Shown here: positions 23,195-34,151 of the stretch, piece after piece
Layout of the letters: every line of letters begins with the position of its first letter
Numbering within the stretch: the stretch's first letter is position 1
Assembly: GCA_034638255.1 (NCBI GenBank)
Contig: JAWPGT010000008.1
Span: 930,001-994,000, forward strand
Direction: 5' to 3'
Source of the DNA: Coprinus comatus
Taxonomy: Eukaryota; Basidiomycota; Agaricomycetes; Agaricales; Agaricaceae
DNA length: 64,000 nt
Program-made: the position numbers and the translations under genes
The notes under the pieces: generated by a model
Told to the model about the DNA's origin: nothing
Seen by the model: the letters and a program-made list of their open reading frames with translations, nothing else
The model's database searches: none

Positions 23195-23664
23195 AAGTTC
23201 CAACAACTCATTAAATTAATGACATGAACTTCGGTGTGAATCAAGTAACTGGGCACGCCGCACTATTGACTCACGACAATGTCTATTAATCTTTAGAAAG
23301 TGGTCATGAGATAGTACCTCGTCTGTCATCCAGTAAGGAACCAGTGAAGTTTTAGGTGAACCATTCTGGCATCCTTGAACATTGGCATACTTAGAGTATA
23401 TTGTCCTCAAGTGAACGGCGGCCTTGATTCACCTGGGAACATTAGGTGAAGCTGACAGTAGACGCCGCTGACCATGACGGCTTCTTATTCCTGGCATACT
23501 GGATGATGGAAAAAGAAGCCGTAAGGATTCACCAATGTAAAAAATCAAGTTGTCCTCGGATAACAGGGTGTAACGGGGAATCGGGATGTCGAAATTGAGC
23601 CTGGTAACGGCTTCGGAACTTCCTGCAGCCGTTACTGGGGTACAACGGGAATTTTCTCCCTATC
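23195..23664 (-). repeat. Inner, diverged inverted repeat, right
   Basis: Reverse complement aligns with about 12509-13125 at lower identity than the outer arm. A run of alternative bases (cccgttgtaccccagtaacggc versus the AT-richer left counterpart) suggests that the left copy has lost C/G at many sites. A 64-residue open frame here (23216-23410) is just repeat sequence. Confidence 0.75.
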
Positions 23665-24368
23665 GACCATCAACATTCCAACCGGAGGCTGTCATAGGTG
23701 ACCGGCGCTGACCAGCAGCTTGAGAGCAAGGGTATGTGGGTTTTCGGGGTCCCTCAAGCTTCGACAAAAGGTTGAAGTTGTAATGTTTGATTAAGTTGTT
23801 GAAAAAGAGACAAAATCAAGAGCCAGATGCCCCTGAAACTAATCGTCTATTGACTTCATTTACATCATCACATGTATTATTGACAAAAAAAACAGAACTT
23901 GGATGAATGATTTTTTTTTAAACAAAAGAATGTTTTAAACATATAAATCAATGATGGGCCATGGCGGAGCCCAGTTGATGAGTCGGCCATGTCTCTTTAG
24001 GCTTGCGAGTCACAGTAACTACATGATACCAAAAAGAAATCAACATTAAACTGAAAAAAAAAACAAATAGTAATGAAAACATAAACATACTATATAATTA
24101 AAAAACAACTGAATATGAAGAATAATACATATGAAGATGACAGGCATTGACGCCGGACAGCAAGACTAAAATAAAACAATGATCACACGAGTTTGATCAC
24201 ACAAATGATCGAAAAACACACGTGATACACTTAACATTTCATGGCGGGCTTGCAAAAGTGCAAGAGGGAAATATTGCAAGTCCTTGGTGATATCCCAGGT
24301 CTTTCGAAAGTCCACAAAACCGCCGATTTTGCCTCATTTACGACCTGTTGGTTCCCAGAACCAACCGG
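23665..24368 (-). repeat. Outer terminal inverted repeat, right arm
   Basis: About 704 bp, nearly identical to the reverse complement of 11803-12508, ending AACCAACCGG at 24368 with the same terminal hairpin. Beyond this point the flanking sequences of the two ends are unrelated. Confidence 0.95.
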
Positions 24369-24854
24369 CTTTATTGATTGTTCCTGTGCTTTGCCATAAT
24401 ATCATTGTTTTCAATGCTTCAGTTGTGTTACAAATAATTACCTACAGCCAGCCTACAGCGTACTCATAATTCCCTTCGGTACTGATTACAATCTACCCCA
24501 TATCTACTCCAATTATTCATGGAATGGATGTTCTCACTGTTAAGCATGCCTGCAGGTGCCATGAGACCAACGTCAATTCGTCAACTGCGCTTTTCACTGA
24601 TAATCATCACTGAGTTTTTTTTGTTGACATTTTTCAATGATTGGAAAAGGGCTGCCAACCCCTCGATATATGCATCAAAATCAATCAGGTAACTATACCG
24701 TACCAGTGTGGGAGATCTCGGGGGGTTCCATTGATATAGTAATCTCGCCTTTGGGTTGCATTGAAAATTCCAGGGTACTCGCACGAAAACTACGATACTA
24801 CTACTAGGCGTAACGAAAAAAAAATAAAATTCAAAGATCACCTAGTAGCATCCA

Positions 24855-25579
24855 TTATGGTAAATCCAATACACCAAGAGTCCTCGTAAATCCAATACCA
24901 AACAAAGCATCAACTTCATTTCTTAAACTATGCAGGATTTTTGTGAGTAACGAACATAAAAAAGAAAACAATTTGAATAGGCTGACAACTTACCCACTAG
25001 TAAGAAGAATCAATAATCCCTCTACACTCAAAACTAAATCTTGGAGAAATTTTGCCATATTCTGATCAACATCTGGGAACAAGGGAGAAAGTGTGTCCTT
25101 AACGTTGTTGGTGTTACTGAATGTATCTACTATGTCCTATTAAATATTTCAAAAAAACAAAATCAAGCGATAAGTTCTTCTTTCACAGTACTAGTTTAGG
25201 AGAGTGGGTTATACTACTTACAGTGATAATAGTAGTCACTGTTCCGGCGACTTCTTCGGGAGACAAATCACTTGAGGTTATTTCGGATTGAGAGGGATCG
25301 ATCATTGAATCAGCTGCAACTAGACCCCTGTTCAATTCATCGAACATAGGGGTAAATGCTTGTCGAGCGGTATCATTTCCTGCCATTTGCTCAGCTGTTT
25401 CCTCTAAAAAAGATAATTATATCGGCTGAGAGGTAAACATGAACGGATTGTGCATCTGTGGTTGATTTCAGAGTAGATAAGGTGTTAGAGATTGGATTGG
25501 ATTGTCTGGGAAGAGAGAGACCAGTCACTGCGTTAGTGTAAAGAGTGAATGAAGTAAGGAGAACACGAGAGAACAACAT
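24855..25579 (-). CDS. Small secreted protein of unknown function
   Basis: Four exons join in frame: 25579 to about 25450, about 25405-25222, about 25142-25006 and about 24927-24855. The protein (about 175 aa) starts MLFSRVLLTSFTLYTNAVTG, a signal peptide, followed by helical, cysteine-free sequence: ISNTLSTLKSTTDAQSVH, ETAEQMAGNDTARQAFTPMF, EEVAGTVTTIIT, FLQDLVLSVEGLLILLTSG. The size, signal and helical content recall the HsbA (hydrophobic surface binding) class, but no diagnostic motif was recognised. The second acceptor (TTAGAG) was chosen because it keeps phase. It lies 0.49 kb beyond the right end of the transposon. Confidence 0.55.
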
Positions 25580-27045
25580 CGCGAAACTTGGGAGCTTGGG
25601 AGATGAATCAACTTTTCATTTTCACCTGACTTTTTATACTGTGAAATAAATAATAATATCGGACAACTCTTCCCTTAACTTTCACTAACCTACATATGAT
25701 AGTTCATGGCTATGCAAGGTGGATTTACTTGTTCTGTTTAACGTAAAGTATGACCTAATGTCTTTTGTTCTAGGACACCCCACCTGAGTATTTCAGAACA
25801 TACAAAGCAATGTATATTATTGGTGACTCCATTAACGAGTGGTTGTGGATCTTTGAAGACCCGCGCAATAGTACATCCAGTGGGTTAAACATTAATCTTG
25901 GCGTAGAAGAGGCACACGGCCTGTGATAGAAGATTATTAATAGTGCACTGCGCTCCACATAGAAATTCAAATGTTCGCACACATTTGCTTCGACCGCGTC
26001 TCGGCAGATGATAATCGAAATATCACAGCTCCACCAATCCCATTAATGGCATTGAACTAACTGACATTGCCATATAAATGACGAACCAATTGAGGTTGAG
26101 AAGAAAGGTACAAATTTTATAGCAAAGCTCAGTTAAATGTGCCACCTCCACTGGATTTATCGCCGCATAGTTACTACCTAATGATGAAAAGAGAGACCTT
26201 AGAATAAATCCCCCAGTGGAGATGAAAAGGAAAACTCGTTTTTGTGTCGACGATTACATAATGAACTACCAGCCTATAAAATATTAGCCTCATAGATCAT
26301 TCCCACGCCTCGCAGAAAAGCCTCATGCGGAGACTTAAACAACTTCATCCACCTTGTTTCCTCCCACTTGCCACTTGCTCCCTTTTCTACCCCTTCTCCA
26401 CCCCATAACCTGATTTTCCCTGCCTCCATAAACTGTTTACATGACTATACTCTTATCTTTTGGCTTATGTGCATTGTGAAGAACCACTGGGCAGAGTGAA
26501 TGCGAGAGCGTAGTCCTCACGAAGCTGGATCTCTGCCCTATAGTCTATATCCATTGGCGACAACACTTAACTTGTATTGGAATACTCGAAGGTTCTACAT
26601 GCTGCTCTGACATCAATAAGCCGTTTTCGCTGTACACGGGCATGTTTCGATTACTATGGGACAACATTACTTTCTGGCTCTCTCACGCACTAGTGCTTGC
26701 CTCTTCATCTTTGTTGTATTGCTCATCAGAACTGTCTGGCGCACGGACCACTACATTTCACATGCCGTTGAAGTCGTATGGCTTTTGGCTCGGGACCTGG
26801 CTCGGGGAACGTTGCCGATTGGTTCGTGAAACAAATTCTTTATCGCCTGTGTGGACACAACCCAAAACCTAAACCCATGAGGCTGGACTTGGGATGCTAG
26901 GCTAGCATATGGATTTTTTCCAATTGGTTTAATTAGTGCACGTGTTGTTTACGTCTATTTTTCCATTATCAACCGTGGTTTCAGCAGCAGTCAAGTTCTC
27001 ATTTAGATTGTGTTCACTACTCCTGCAAGCCCTCTCAAATCGATC
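25580..27045. other. Intergenic stretch, no gene recognised
   Basis: 1.5 kb with only short frames lacking family motifs. It includes the promoters of the secreted-protein gene (left) and of the copper transporter (right), with pyrimidine-rich tracts around 26330-26430. Confidence 0.5.
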
Positions 27046-27722
27046 ATGCAAGCCTCGACACAGCAAATGTTACTATGTCTCACATCTTTGACTGTCGTAC
27101 TGGCCCAACATTCTGGTCATGATAGCGCAGATACGACACTCGTCCAAGGACACATGGTTCCGTATTTGCATTTCCAGGGTGGGGATACTTTGTGGTTTGA
27201 AGGATGGGTTCCGCAGAGCAAAGGGGCTATTGCTGGAACTTGTATAGGTCTTTTCCTTCTAGCAATATTTGATCGATGGTTAGGCGCAATGAGGGCAGTC
27301 GCAGAAACATACTGGAATAAACGGTATGCTCCTGCTATCCGTTGTATCAAACGTCTATTAATCAACCTTTTCTAGCGCACAGATAGAGCTAACGAATAAA
27401 CTCAACGCAAAATCGAAAGCAAGCAAACAAAGTGATTCCTCGGCACTCATAAGACTTGTCACGCTACGCACAATCCCGCCGTTCATCCCTTCCCACGACA
27501 TTACGCGAGGAATTCTGTATGGGGCTCAAACTCTTCTAGGCTTTGCCTTTATGCTTGCAGTGATGTGAGCTCGGTTGCGCTGTTAGTTGTCTAACTGGTT
27601 TCTGATCTGTTACATATGTTAGGACCTTTCATGCCGGGATAATCATCTCAATTGTCGTAGGAATGGGTGTTGGGGAGATGTTCTTCGGGAGGTACAGTGC
27701 CGGAAGAGCGTCGTCTCATTAA
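27046..27722 (+). CDS. CTR-family high-affinity copper transporter
   Basis: Three exons, 27046-27323, 27376-27564 and 27623-27722, give about 188 aa. The order matches the Ctr family: a hydrophobic N-terminal segment and short His/Met-containing exoplasmic part (HSGHDS, GHMVPYLHF), TM1 (GAIAGTCIGLFLLAIF), a charged cytosolic loop (AKSKASKQSD), TM2 ending in the MxxxM copper-relay signature (MLAVM), and TM3 with the GxxxG packing motif (GMGVGEMFFG). Ctr proteins are trimers that import Cu(I) across the plasma or vacuolar membrane. The protein lacks the C-terminal Cys/His motif of some members. It stands 0.28 kb upstream of a ferric/cupric reductase in the same direction, fitting reduction followed by uptake. 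Confidence 0.9.
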
Positions 27723-27999
27723 CTGCAGTGTATTATACCACCGATATCTAATCTATTTAACCTCGAACGTCGTGGTAGTCAATGTGCACTGCGTCACCGC
27801 CCAGAGCAAGACCTAGAGGAATAATGCCGATATTTCCGCGCAGTGCATCAAGCCGAGACAAAAAGTTTTTCTTCACACAGTCATCACGTGGTGAGATTGT
27901 TTTACTGTTTTTGTAACGGTCTTAATTGCCATTTGGTAGGTATCTAAGTGTTAAAGTGACATAGTACCGTATACATACACACCCTCTTCCTCCCCCATT

Positions 28000-30446
28000 A
28001 TGTCTGGTACTGGGGCTCCTCCAATCGTACCGATAGAGTTTAGGCTATACGAGTGAGACAATGTGACACTCTGCTTGAAAGAAATACTCATTATATTATC
28101 CTAATAGTTCTTATGCAGAGGCACCAGAATGGCAACTCAAAGTTTCGATGGTCTGGGTTGCTGCCGTTGGAATCTCGATATTATTCTCTCTTCCTCACCT
28201 CGTTCGTTCAATACGAACAGATCGCGCTTATCGAGACTTCTTGGGCTTGTCTGAGAATGTTGATGAATATCTCAAAGTGTACGATTCAGACCAATCAGTG
28301 AATGCCGCGATGGCACAGGTGAAGCGTGAAGATTTGAGAAAATATTGGCTAAGAAGAGTACTGAATGCTATTGGATCCGTTGTATTATGGACAATACCCA
28401 AATTGGAACTTAATGTTGGACAACGTATGTTTCTATATCTCCATTGTGTAAATGAAATTGACATTCTGACCATCATTTTTCTAGTTCTTATAATTATTGG
28501 ATATCTCCTCACTATCATTCTATGTGCAGTCTTGAATGTACCTTTAGTTGAAAATTCCAATCGTGCTGGTAAGTCTACCTACTTTTTACTGGATTCAAAA
28601 TCAACATTCTAAAATGATCTTTTACACGTAGGTTTTATTGCACTCGCCCAATTCCCAGTGGTATTTTTATTCGCGACTAAAAATTCCATCGTGTCTTTAC
28701 TTCTGGGTCCCGGAAATGGCTACGAGAAACTCAACTTCATACATCGCTGGTCAGGGCGCGGAATGTTTATTGCATGTGCTATACATGGTGGCTACTGGAT
28801 CAAGGACCATTTGAAATGGGGTTTTCCTATAATGGGAGAGCAAAAGGAAACATGCGGAGTGGCTGCTCTTGGCTTACTCTGTGTGATTATCATCACATCG
28901 TTTAGGCCTGTCCGAAAAGCCTTCTACGAATTTTTCTATGTGGTTCAGTAAGTGTTCTCTTTTATTGTCTGTGGGCAATGACTGATTTTTTATATATCTC
29001 ACAGTTTGCTTGCTTTTGTGGCATTTTATATCACGATTTGCTATCATACCATATATGCGGCTCCTTGGATTATTCCGCCACTAGCGTTCCTCGGCATGGA
29101 CTTGCTATTGCGATTCTTTAGAGTCCGTATAAAGGACGCTGTCCTCACTCCAATCACCAACGAAATGACACTGGTACGTTTCTCTCCCTACATACTGTAA
29201 TCGTTATAGTTTATTCACCTTTTTTTTCATATAGATTAACATACCATTCTGTACAGGTGGTTGGACTGCGGGACAACATGTTCGACTACGCGTCTTCTTC
29301 GATGGTCGTATCTTTGAATCTCATCCATTTACGATCTTGAATGCTCCCCCTTCAGTTTCATGCATAAAGGACGCATACGCACCAGGTATCACTCTTGGTG
29401 TTCGGGCTGTTGGAGATTGGTCTAGGGCTCTTAATACTTTCGCTCTCAATAAGGGTTATCTCCAGCCAAAGAATATATCTGACGACAAAGAAATCGATAA
29501 TGAGGACACAGAATGTTGTTCTGAATCGGCTGGGGTTCCTGTACAAGTTATGATCGATGGACCCTATGGTGGTTGTTGTCTTGACCTTGGAGATCATGAG
29601 ACGGTACTACTTTTTTCTGGTGGTGCTGGAGCGACGTTTGCTATTGGTGTTTTGGATGATATTGTTGGAAGATGCGTACGTCTTGGCCGTCCGAATGGTG
29701 AAAAGACGCGGCGAATCGAATTCGCTTGGTGTGTTAAATCCTTTGGTAAGTGTACAACCGGTTCTTGTTTTCCGATATCAAATACAAGTACTAATCCATC
29801 CAACTTATTAGGTTCAATAGACTGGTTCGCTCCAGCTTTAATAGAAATTGCTCATAGGGCAGCCAGCTCATCTCAATCATCCACACCACTTTCACTTCAT
29901 ATCTCGGTTTACGTTACGTGTCTATGTAATCCCGAAGCGGTACCACCAATCCCGAACTGCGATGTAACTATACTCAGACCGGATATCCATCATATACTAC
30001 AAGATCTAGTCAAGCCACCACCTTCCTTTACTGCTTCTTCCTCACATTTGTCACTACCCATCGCTGAGAAGGATTCAACTCCACCATCAACCGCATCGCC
30101 GCCCAGAAATGTTTCAAATGTTGATGATCAACAGGAAGACGAAATTGTTGTGGTGTCGAAGCAAAGGCCTGGTCACGTAACAACTACACCTATTATTAGA
30201 GATCCCAATTCTTCTTCGTCTTCGTCAGTGTCAGCGTCAGATATAGAGTCTTCATTTGATGGGTTGGATCCACATGCTTCTAGGAAGTTACCGTGGCTCG
30301 GTTATGGTGGTGGCGTTGCTGTTTGTGCAAGTGGACCAGCTAGTTTGATGAGAGAAGCTATGAATGCAGTTGCCAGGTTGAAAGTTTCCGAACGTGGGAG
30401 AGAGATGGGTGGTGTAGATATTCATACTGAGGTGTTCGCTCTGTAG
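28000..30446 (+). CDS. Ferric/cupric reductase transmembrane component (FRE family)
   Basis: Multi-exon gene of about 700 aa. Heme region: HRWSGRGMFIACAIH and, across a splice, HLLAFVAFYITICYH, two His pairs each separated by 13 residues, the bis-heme pattern of FRE and NOX proteins. FAD-binding motif HPFTIL, then the GPYGG phosphate-binding loop, a nucleotide-binding GGAGATFAIGVL segment, and CASGPASLM near the C-terminus. Membrane segments precede and surround the heme part. The first exon is uncertain: ATG at 28000 can be spliced into exon 2 (EAPEWQLKV) from the phase-1 donor at 28007, while the stronger-looking GTGAG donor at 28053 breaks frame. By family it passes NADPH electrons through FAD and heme to reduce external Fe(III)/Cu(II). 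Same strand as the CTR gene just upstream. Confidence 0.88.
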
Positions 30447-30812
30447 AGCCATGTATGGTTATAGTGGGTATTTAGGAAGTGTGGTTCCTTTTTGTTGTTG
30501 TTGTGTATGGTTTGTTATGTATGATATCGTTTTATCTAGTTTGGTGGACATCAATTATCAATATGTCAGTTTTCCTGTATACACTACTATCGTTGATCAT
30601 GAACCAGGTACTTGATAGTGGAATATACTTATACATATATACGACAAAAATATTTAACTAATATTTTATGGGACAATAGTCTGTTTATGGTAAAGCAATG
30701 ATTTCACATCTACAACTTGCTCTTTCTTCTTCATAACCATCAAGGAAGTAAAAACTTCAATGATTCAACTATCTCCTAGACCTCGGAAAGGCGGCAAGGC
30801 CTCAAAAGCCTT

Positions 30813-32363
30813 TTAAACTCTATCACCATTATCAGTCTCCATACCCTTATTAGCACCTAGATTTTCCACGAGCTTGATGTCTGACTCATTTTCACTTACA
30901 GGAGTTTCAAGTTGGAAAGTATTGGAAGAGTTTTCATGCTTGGTATTGGTAGTGTCCACTCCTAAACGATCACTGAGGGAGATATCGTAATCGTGTTGAC
31001 CGTGATTTGGACGAGAAGCTGTTGCCCATTCGATAGTTTGTTCATTTACGTCTCGAGTTAGTCGTGTCGTCATGAGATGTTTGTTTGTTCTCATTGCGAA
31101 TCGGATGGTCATTAATGTGAAGACGATACCTTGAATTTATTAGATACATTTTTGAACGGATTTTTTAACTTTGTGTGAAGAGAAGTAGAGAGTTTGAAGC
31201 ACTTACCGACAGTGGGCACTACAGCTTCTTGAACAATGAATTGTGCATTGTGTTTTAGACTGTATAATATGAGAAGCACGATAAGCTCCAAAACATATAT
31301 GGCGGCACTTTCAATAATAATCCAAACAATTGGCATAAGACTTGAACGTTCACTTTTACTAGATAGAAAACCAACTGCTCTTGTTGACATTTCTTGACAC
31401 CAAAGACGATATGCTACAAGTGCGGTTGTTAATATGTTTTGGATTAATGCTACGGCGTAGATGGTATTCATCCAGTGAACGAGAGTTGGACTGAATATGG
31501 TTCCGAGTGGTACGAGTGTGAAAAGGTGTAAAGCGATGATGTTGGAGACTAGTAGTAGGTTTGAACGGATTGAGGTTGGTGAGTTGCGAGATATTTGATT
31601 AGTATACATGTCTGTCCTTTGGGGATTAAATTTTAACTTACCAATGCTTATTAGGAGGAGAATTGTTGGTAGGATAATAACATAATAATTGTTTTCCCAA
31701 ACCAGGAAGCATCGATAGATCTAGAAGTATACTTCATCAGTCCTTTCTGTCATGACAAGATATGAAAGGAAACATACAATTAGGAAATCGCCAAACCATG
31801 ACACAAGTGCATTTAATGCATCATGTGCAATGTTATCCCATCGGCCAAGGTCAAGAAAATAATTTTCTGGACCAACTGTGTTTCTCAGCCATACATATCC
31901 ACGTAATAGACGATAAACATTAAGAGCTGGTTTTTAGTAAGTTTGTCAGGTAAGATGACATTGAGTTGAATTGCTTTTGCTTCTTACCAATGTGTAAAGT
32001 GGCGCAAATCCACATGGTGGTTGAGATAATTAAGAAAACCTGTCATAGGTCCTGGGTGTGAGATAGTGATATTCCCAATATGACACATGAACGCACCTTA
32101 ATTGGTCTCAACTTCTTTGCCATATGTTTCTTCCAAATAACATAAACATATTGAAAAAAGAGTATCGTGTACATCCCTTCAAGTGTACCATTTTCAAAAG
32201 ATAAGTCTCTCTATAATCTCTCAATGGTTTCCACATACCATATAGTAATGTCTAGGCGTACTCCGCTCATAAGCTAAATGCAAAAAGGTAGATTATTGTC
32301 CCTTACCTCAAGCCATATCGATAGCACCCCCACTTCATCCAGAGCCTGTTGTCCAATAACCAT
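30813..32363 (-). CDS. Multi-pass (7TM-like) membrane protein of an Agaricomycete family
   Basis: Several exons starting MVIGQQALDEVGVLSIWLE, with hydrophobic segments such as YTILFFQYVYVIWKKH, VFLIISTTMWICATLHI, LVSWFGDFLIIYRCFLVWEN, VIILPTILLLISI, NLLLVSNIIALHLFTLVPLG, IWIIIESAAIYVLELIVLLI and a last one around GIVFTLMTIRFAMRTN. The C-terminal tail is soluble and acidic. The RCFLVWENN motif between TM segments and the RLWCQEM cytosolic loop are typical of a large mushroom family of receptor-like 7TM proteins with no known ligand. Exon junctions in the first third (around 32160-32290) are ambiguous. Function unknown; G-protein coupling would be a guess. Confidence 0.72.
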
Positions 32364-33125
32364 AACAACAATCCGCTTAGATCTTGAATATTGTTAGTAG
32401 AAACTTCAATGGAGCGTTAGAACTCCTTGAGAGGGAATGAATTACGGGGAAGCCAAACCAACCCCGATTGTTTTTTTATCAGTCTTGTCACATTAAGGGT
32501 AGTTCTTATAGTGTGAGCAAAGGTAGGGTTCTTATAGAAAACTGTTGGGAAGAAGATAGTAACCGTAACCAATAAGTGCGACCCTGGCTAAAATATTCCC
32601 TAGTTAGCCGACATCCTCGGTAGAGTCACTAGTCCTACCATAGTTGCTGCTCTGATTTATCATAACGTTACTGCAACTTGAATTATTTACTGAGAGGCAA
32701 CTTACAAGTTACGAGTCCCGGGAGATATTCACGTCGGTCATGAATGAAAAAGTGCAGGCTTATACTGCTCTTTTCAATAAGATTGGTGGCGTCTGACATG
32801 ACCATTGAGGTTCTCAATATAGTGTTCTATGGGGGTATTTGCTATTTACTTGCTATGGCCGATCTGACGCCCTTGATTGTTTCGTCTCACATATTCTCAA
32901 TTGATGGATGGCCTCGGGAAGAGCTCGAAGACGCAGCTAATTCATAGGGCTGACTGTTGAATTGAATCTTTCAATACCCGACGCCATCCGTTGAAAACGT
33001 GCTCGGTATTTGTCAGAGAGAAGGAGAATCAGAGAAAAATCAAATAATATGGTACTTAAATGTGTAAGTGGGTATACATTGAAAGGGGTGAAACAATAAC
33101 GATCAAAGTTACTTGAATTATTGGT
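32364..33125. other. Intergenic stretch, no gene recognised
   Basis: Contains the promoter of the membrane-protein gene on the left and the 3' region of the acidic secreted-protein gene on the right. No supported coding frame. Confidence 0.5.
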
Positions 33126-34151
33126 CTATTCCTCTTCATCATCCTCTGTGTCGCCGCTGTTGGACTCGCCATCATCTGAATCATACTCTCCATCATCATC
33201 GATGTCCGAGTCCTCATGCTGGGTATCTTCGCTATTGGTATTATCACCTATATGGTCATCGCTATCATCTGACTCGTTTGGTCCTTCCCTTCACAATCTT
33301 CAGCATCGCCCTTTTTGTCTTTCACTTCTTCACTATTGTCAACCCCATCTTTGCCATCATTCTCTTCTTCACAATCTTCAGCCCCATCTCCTCTACTTTT
33401 CCCTTCTTCATATTCTTCTGTGTCATTTTCATTACCCTCATCTTCATCGCAGCTCATTGCATCGCTTTCTTGATCATCTTCCTCTTCAGTATTGACCACA
33501 TTATCTGCTTCACGATCCCTCTCATCATTCACAGTCAGGACCTGACTTATCTTCACCTTCGTCATATCCCTCATCATTGTCCCACAACACCATCGCAGTC
33601 CTCGTCATCATCCTCTTCGTCTTCTTCATCATACCCATCCTCTGAGTCGGTTTCACTATCTCCAGACTCATCGCCGTCATCCTCATCCTCATCCTCATCC
33701 TCTCATCATCGCTATCCTCATCATCTGTGTCCTCGTCCTCATTATCACTGCATTCATCACACCTAGGCCTCTGTAAGGTTCCATTTTCCCTAGTACTTCT
33801 TTGACTCTTTTTGGTTTCTTCAATATCTTTGGTGTTGAGGAAATCACTGTTGGACCGTGCTACTAACTCAAATTGAAGCGGGAGTGGTAAGCCAACGTTG
33901 ACACCATCGTTATGACGAACAGCAAAGGGAGACGGAGAACTATTGATCTCAGTCTCAGAACTACTTCTTTTTCTTCTTTCTTCGTCGTAAACCTTCTTGC
34001 AAGCCGGATCAATAGCGCCCACACAGTTTGGTTCATCTTCTAATTTCCCTTCTAATCCTTTGAATGGGTGTTTCCCATTGGGAACCGAGTGGAATATGGG
34101 AAATGAATGAACGGCCACGAAAACCAAGGCTGATAGAAGCCAAAACTTCAT
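33126..34151 (-). CDS. Secreted, highly acidic Asp/Glu-rich protein with unstable repeat frames
   Basis: It starts MKFWLLSALVFVAVHSFPIF (signal peptide) and carries a Kex2-like site, ERRKRSSSE. A two-Cys segment, DEPNCVGAIDPACKKVYDEE, follows. From about 33760 to the end the DNA is built of GAT/GAG/GAA-rich low-complexity repeats. The acidic reading moves between frames: RPRCDECSDNEDEDTDDEDS, then DEDEDEDDGDESGD in the next frame, then NTEEEDDQESDAMSCDEDEG, and last DSDIDDDGEYDSDDGESNS ending at TAG 33128-33126. A 53-nt GTGAAG...GCAG intron can explain one shift (DEG joined to DNVVNTEEE), but at least two remain. Either the gene is damaged, the protein ends early, or the repeats are variable. 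The large plus-strand Ser-rich frames here are antisense artefacts. Confidence 0.5.

Larger units (their letters stand above)
11803..24368. mobile_element. 12.6-kb KDZ-class DNA transposon with long terminal inverted repeats and cargo genes
   Basis: The unit is bounded by inverted repeats that begin CCGGTTGGTTCTGGGAACC at both ends (11803 inward, 24368 inward). The outer 0.7 kb of each is nearly identical and a further 0.5-0.6 kb is diverged. Inside lie a gene on the minus strand (13579-15748), a gene with three RNase H1-N-like modules (16091-17335) and a Kyakuja-Dileera-Zisupton transposase (about 19098-22618, broken by three TGA codons). No clear target duplication is visible: the 8 bases outside the ends, atattaga and ctttattg, do not match. 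Element class is taken from the transposase; mobilisation today would need a helper transposase. Confidence 0.88.

Noticed and set aside
23216..23410. 64-residue minus-strand ORF
   Set aside because: Lies wholly in the inner inverted repeat of the transposon and has no counterpart frame in the left arm.
11803..24368. TET/JBP dioxygenase gene expected in a KDZ element
   Set aside because: No HxD...H dioxygenase pattern was seen in any frame between the inverted repeats.
33113..33766. Plus-strand Ser/His/Phe-rich frame of 217 residues
   Set aside because: Antisense of the GAT/GAG repeats; no start context or family motif.
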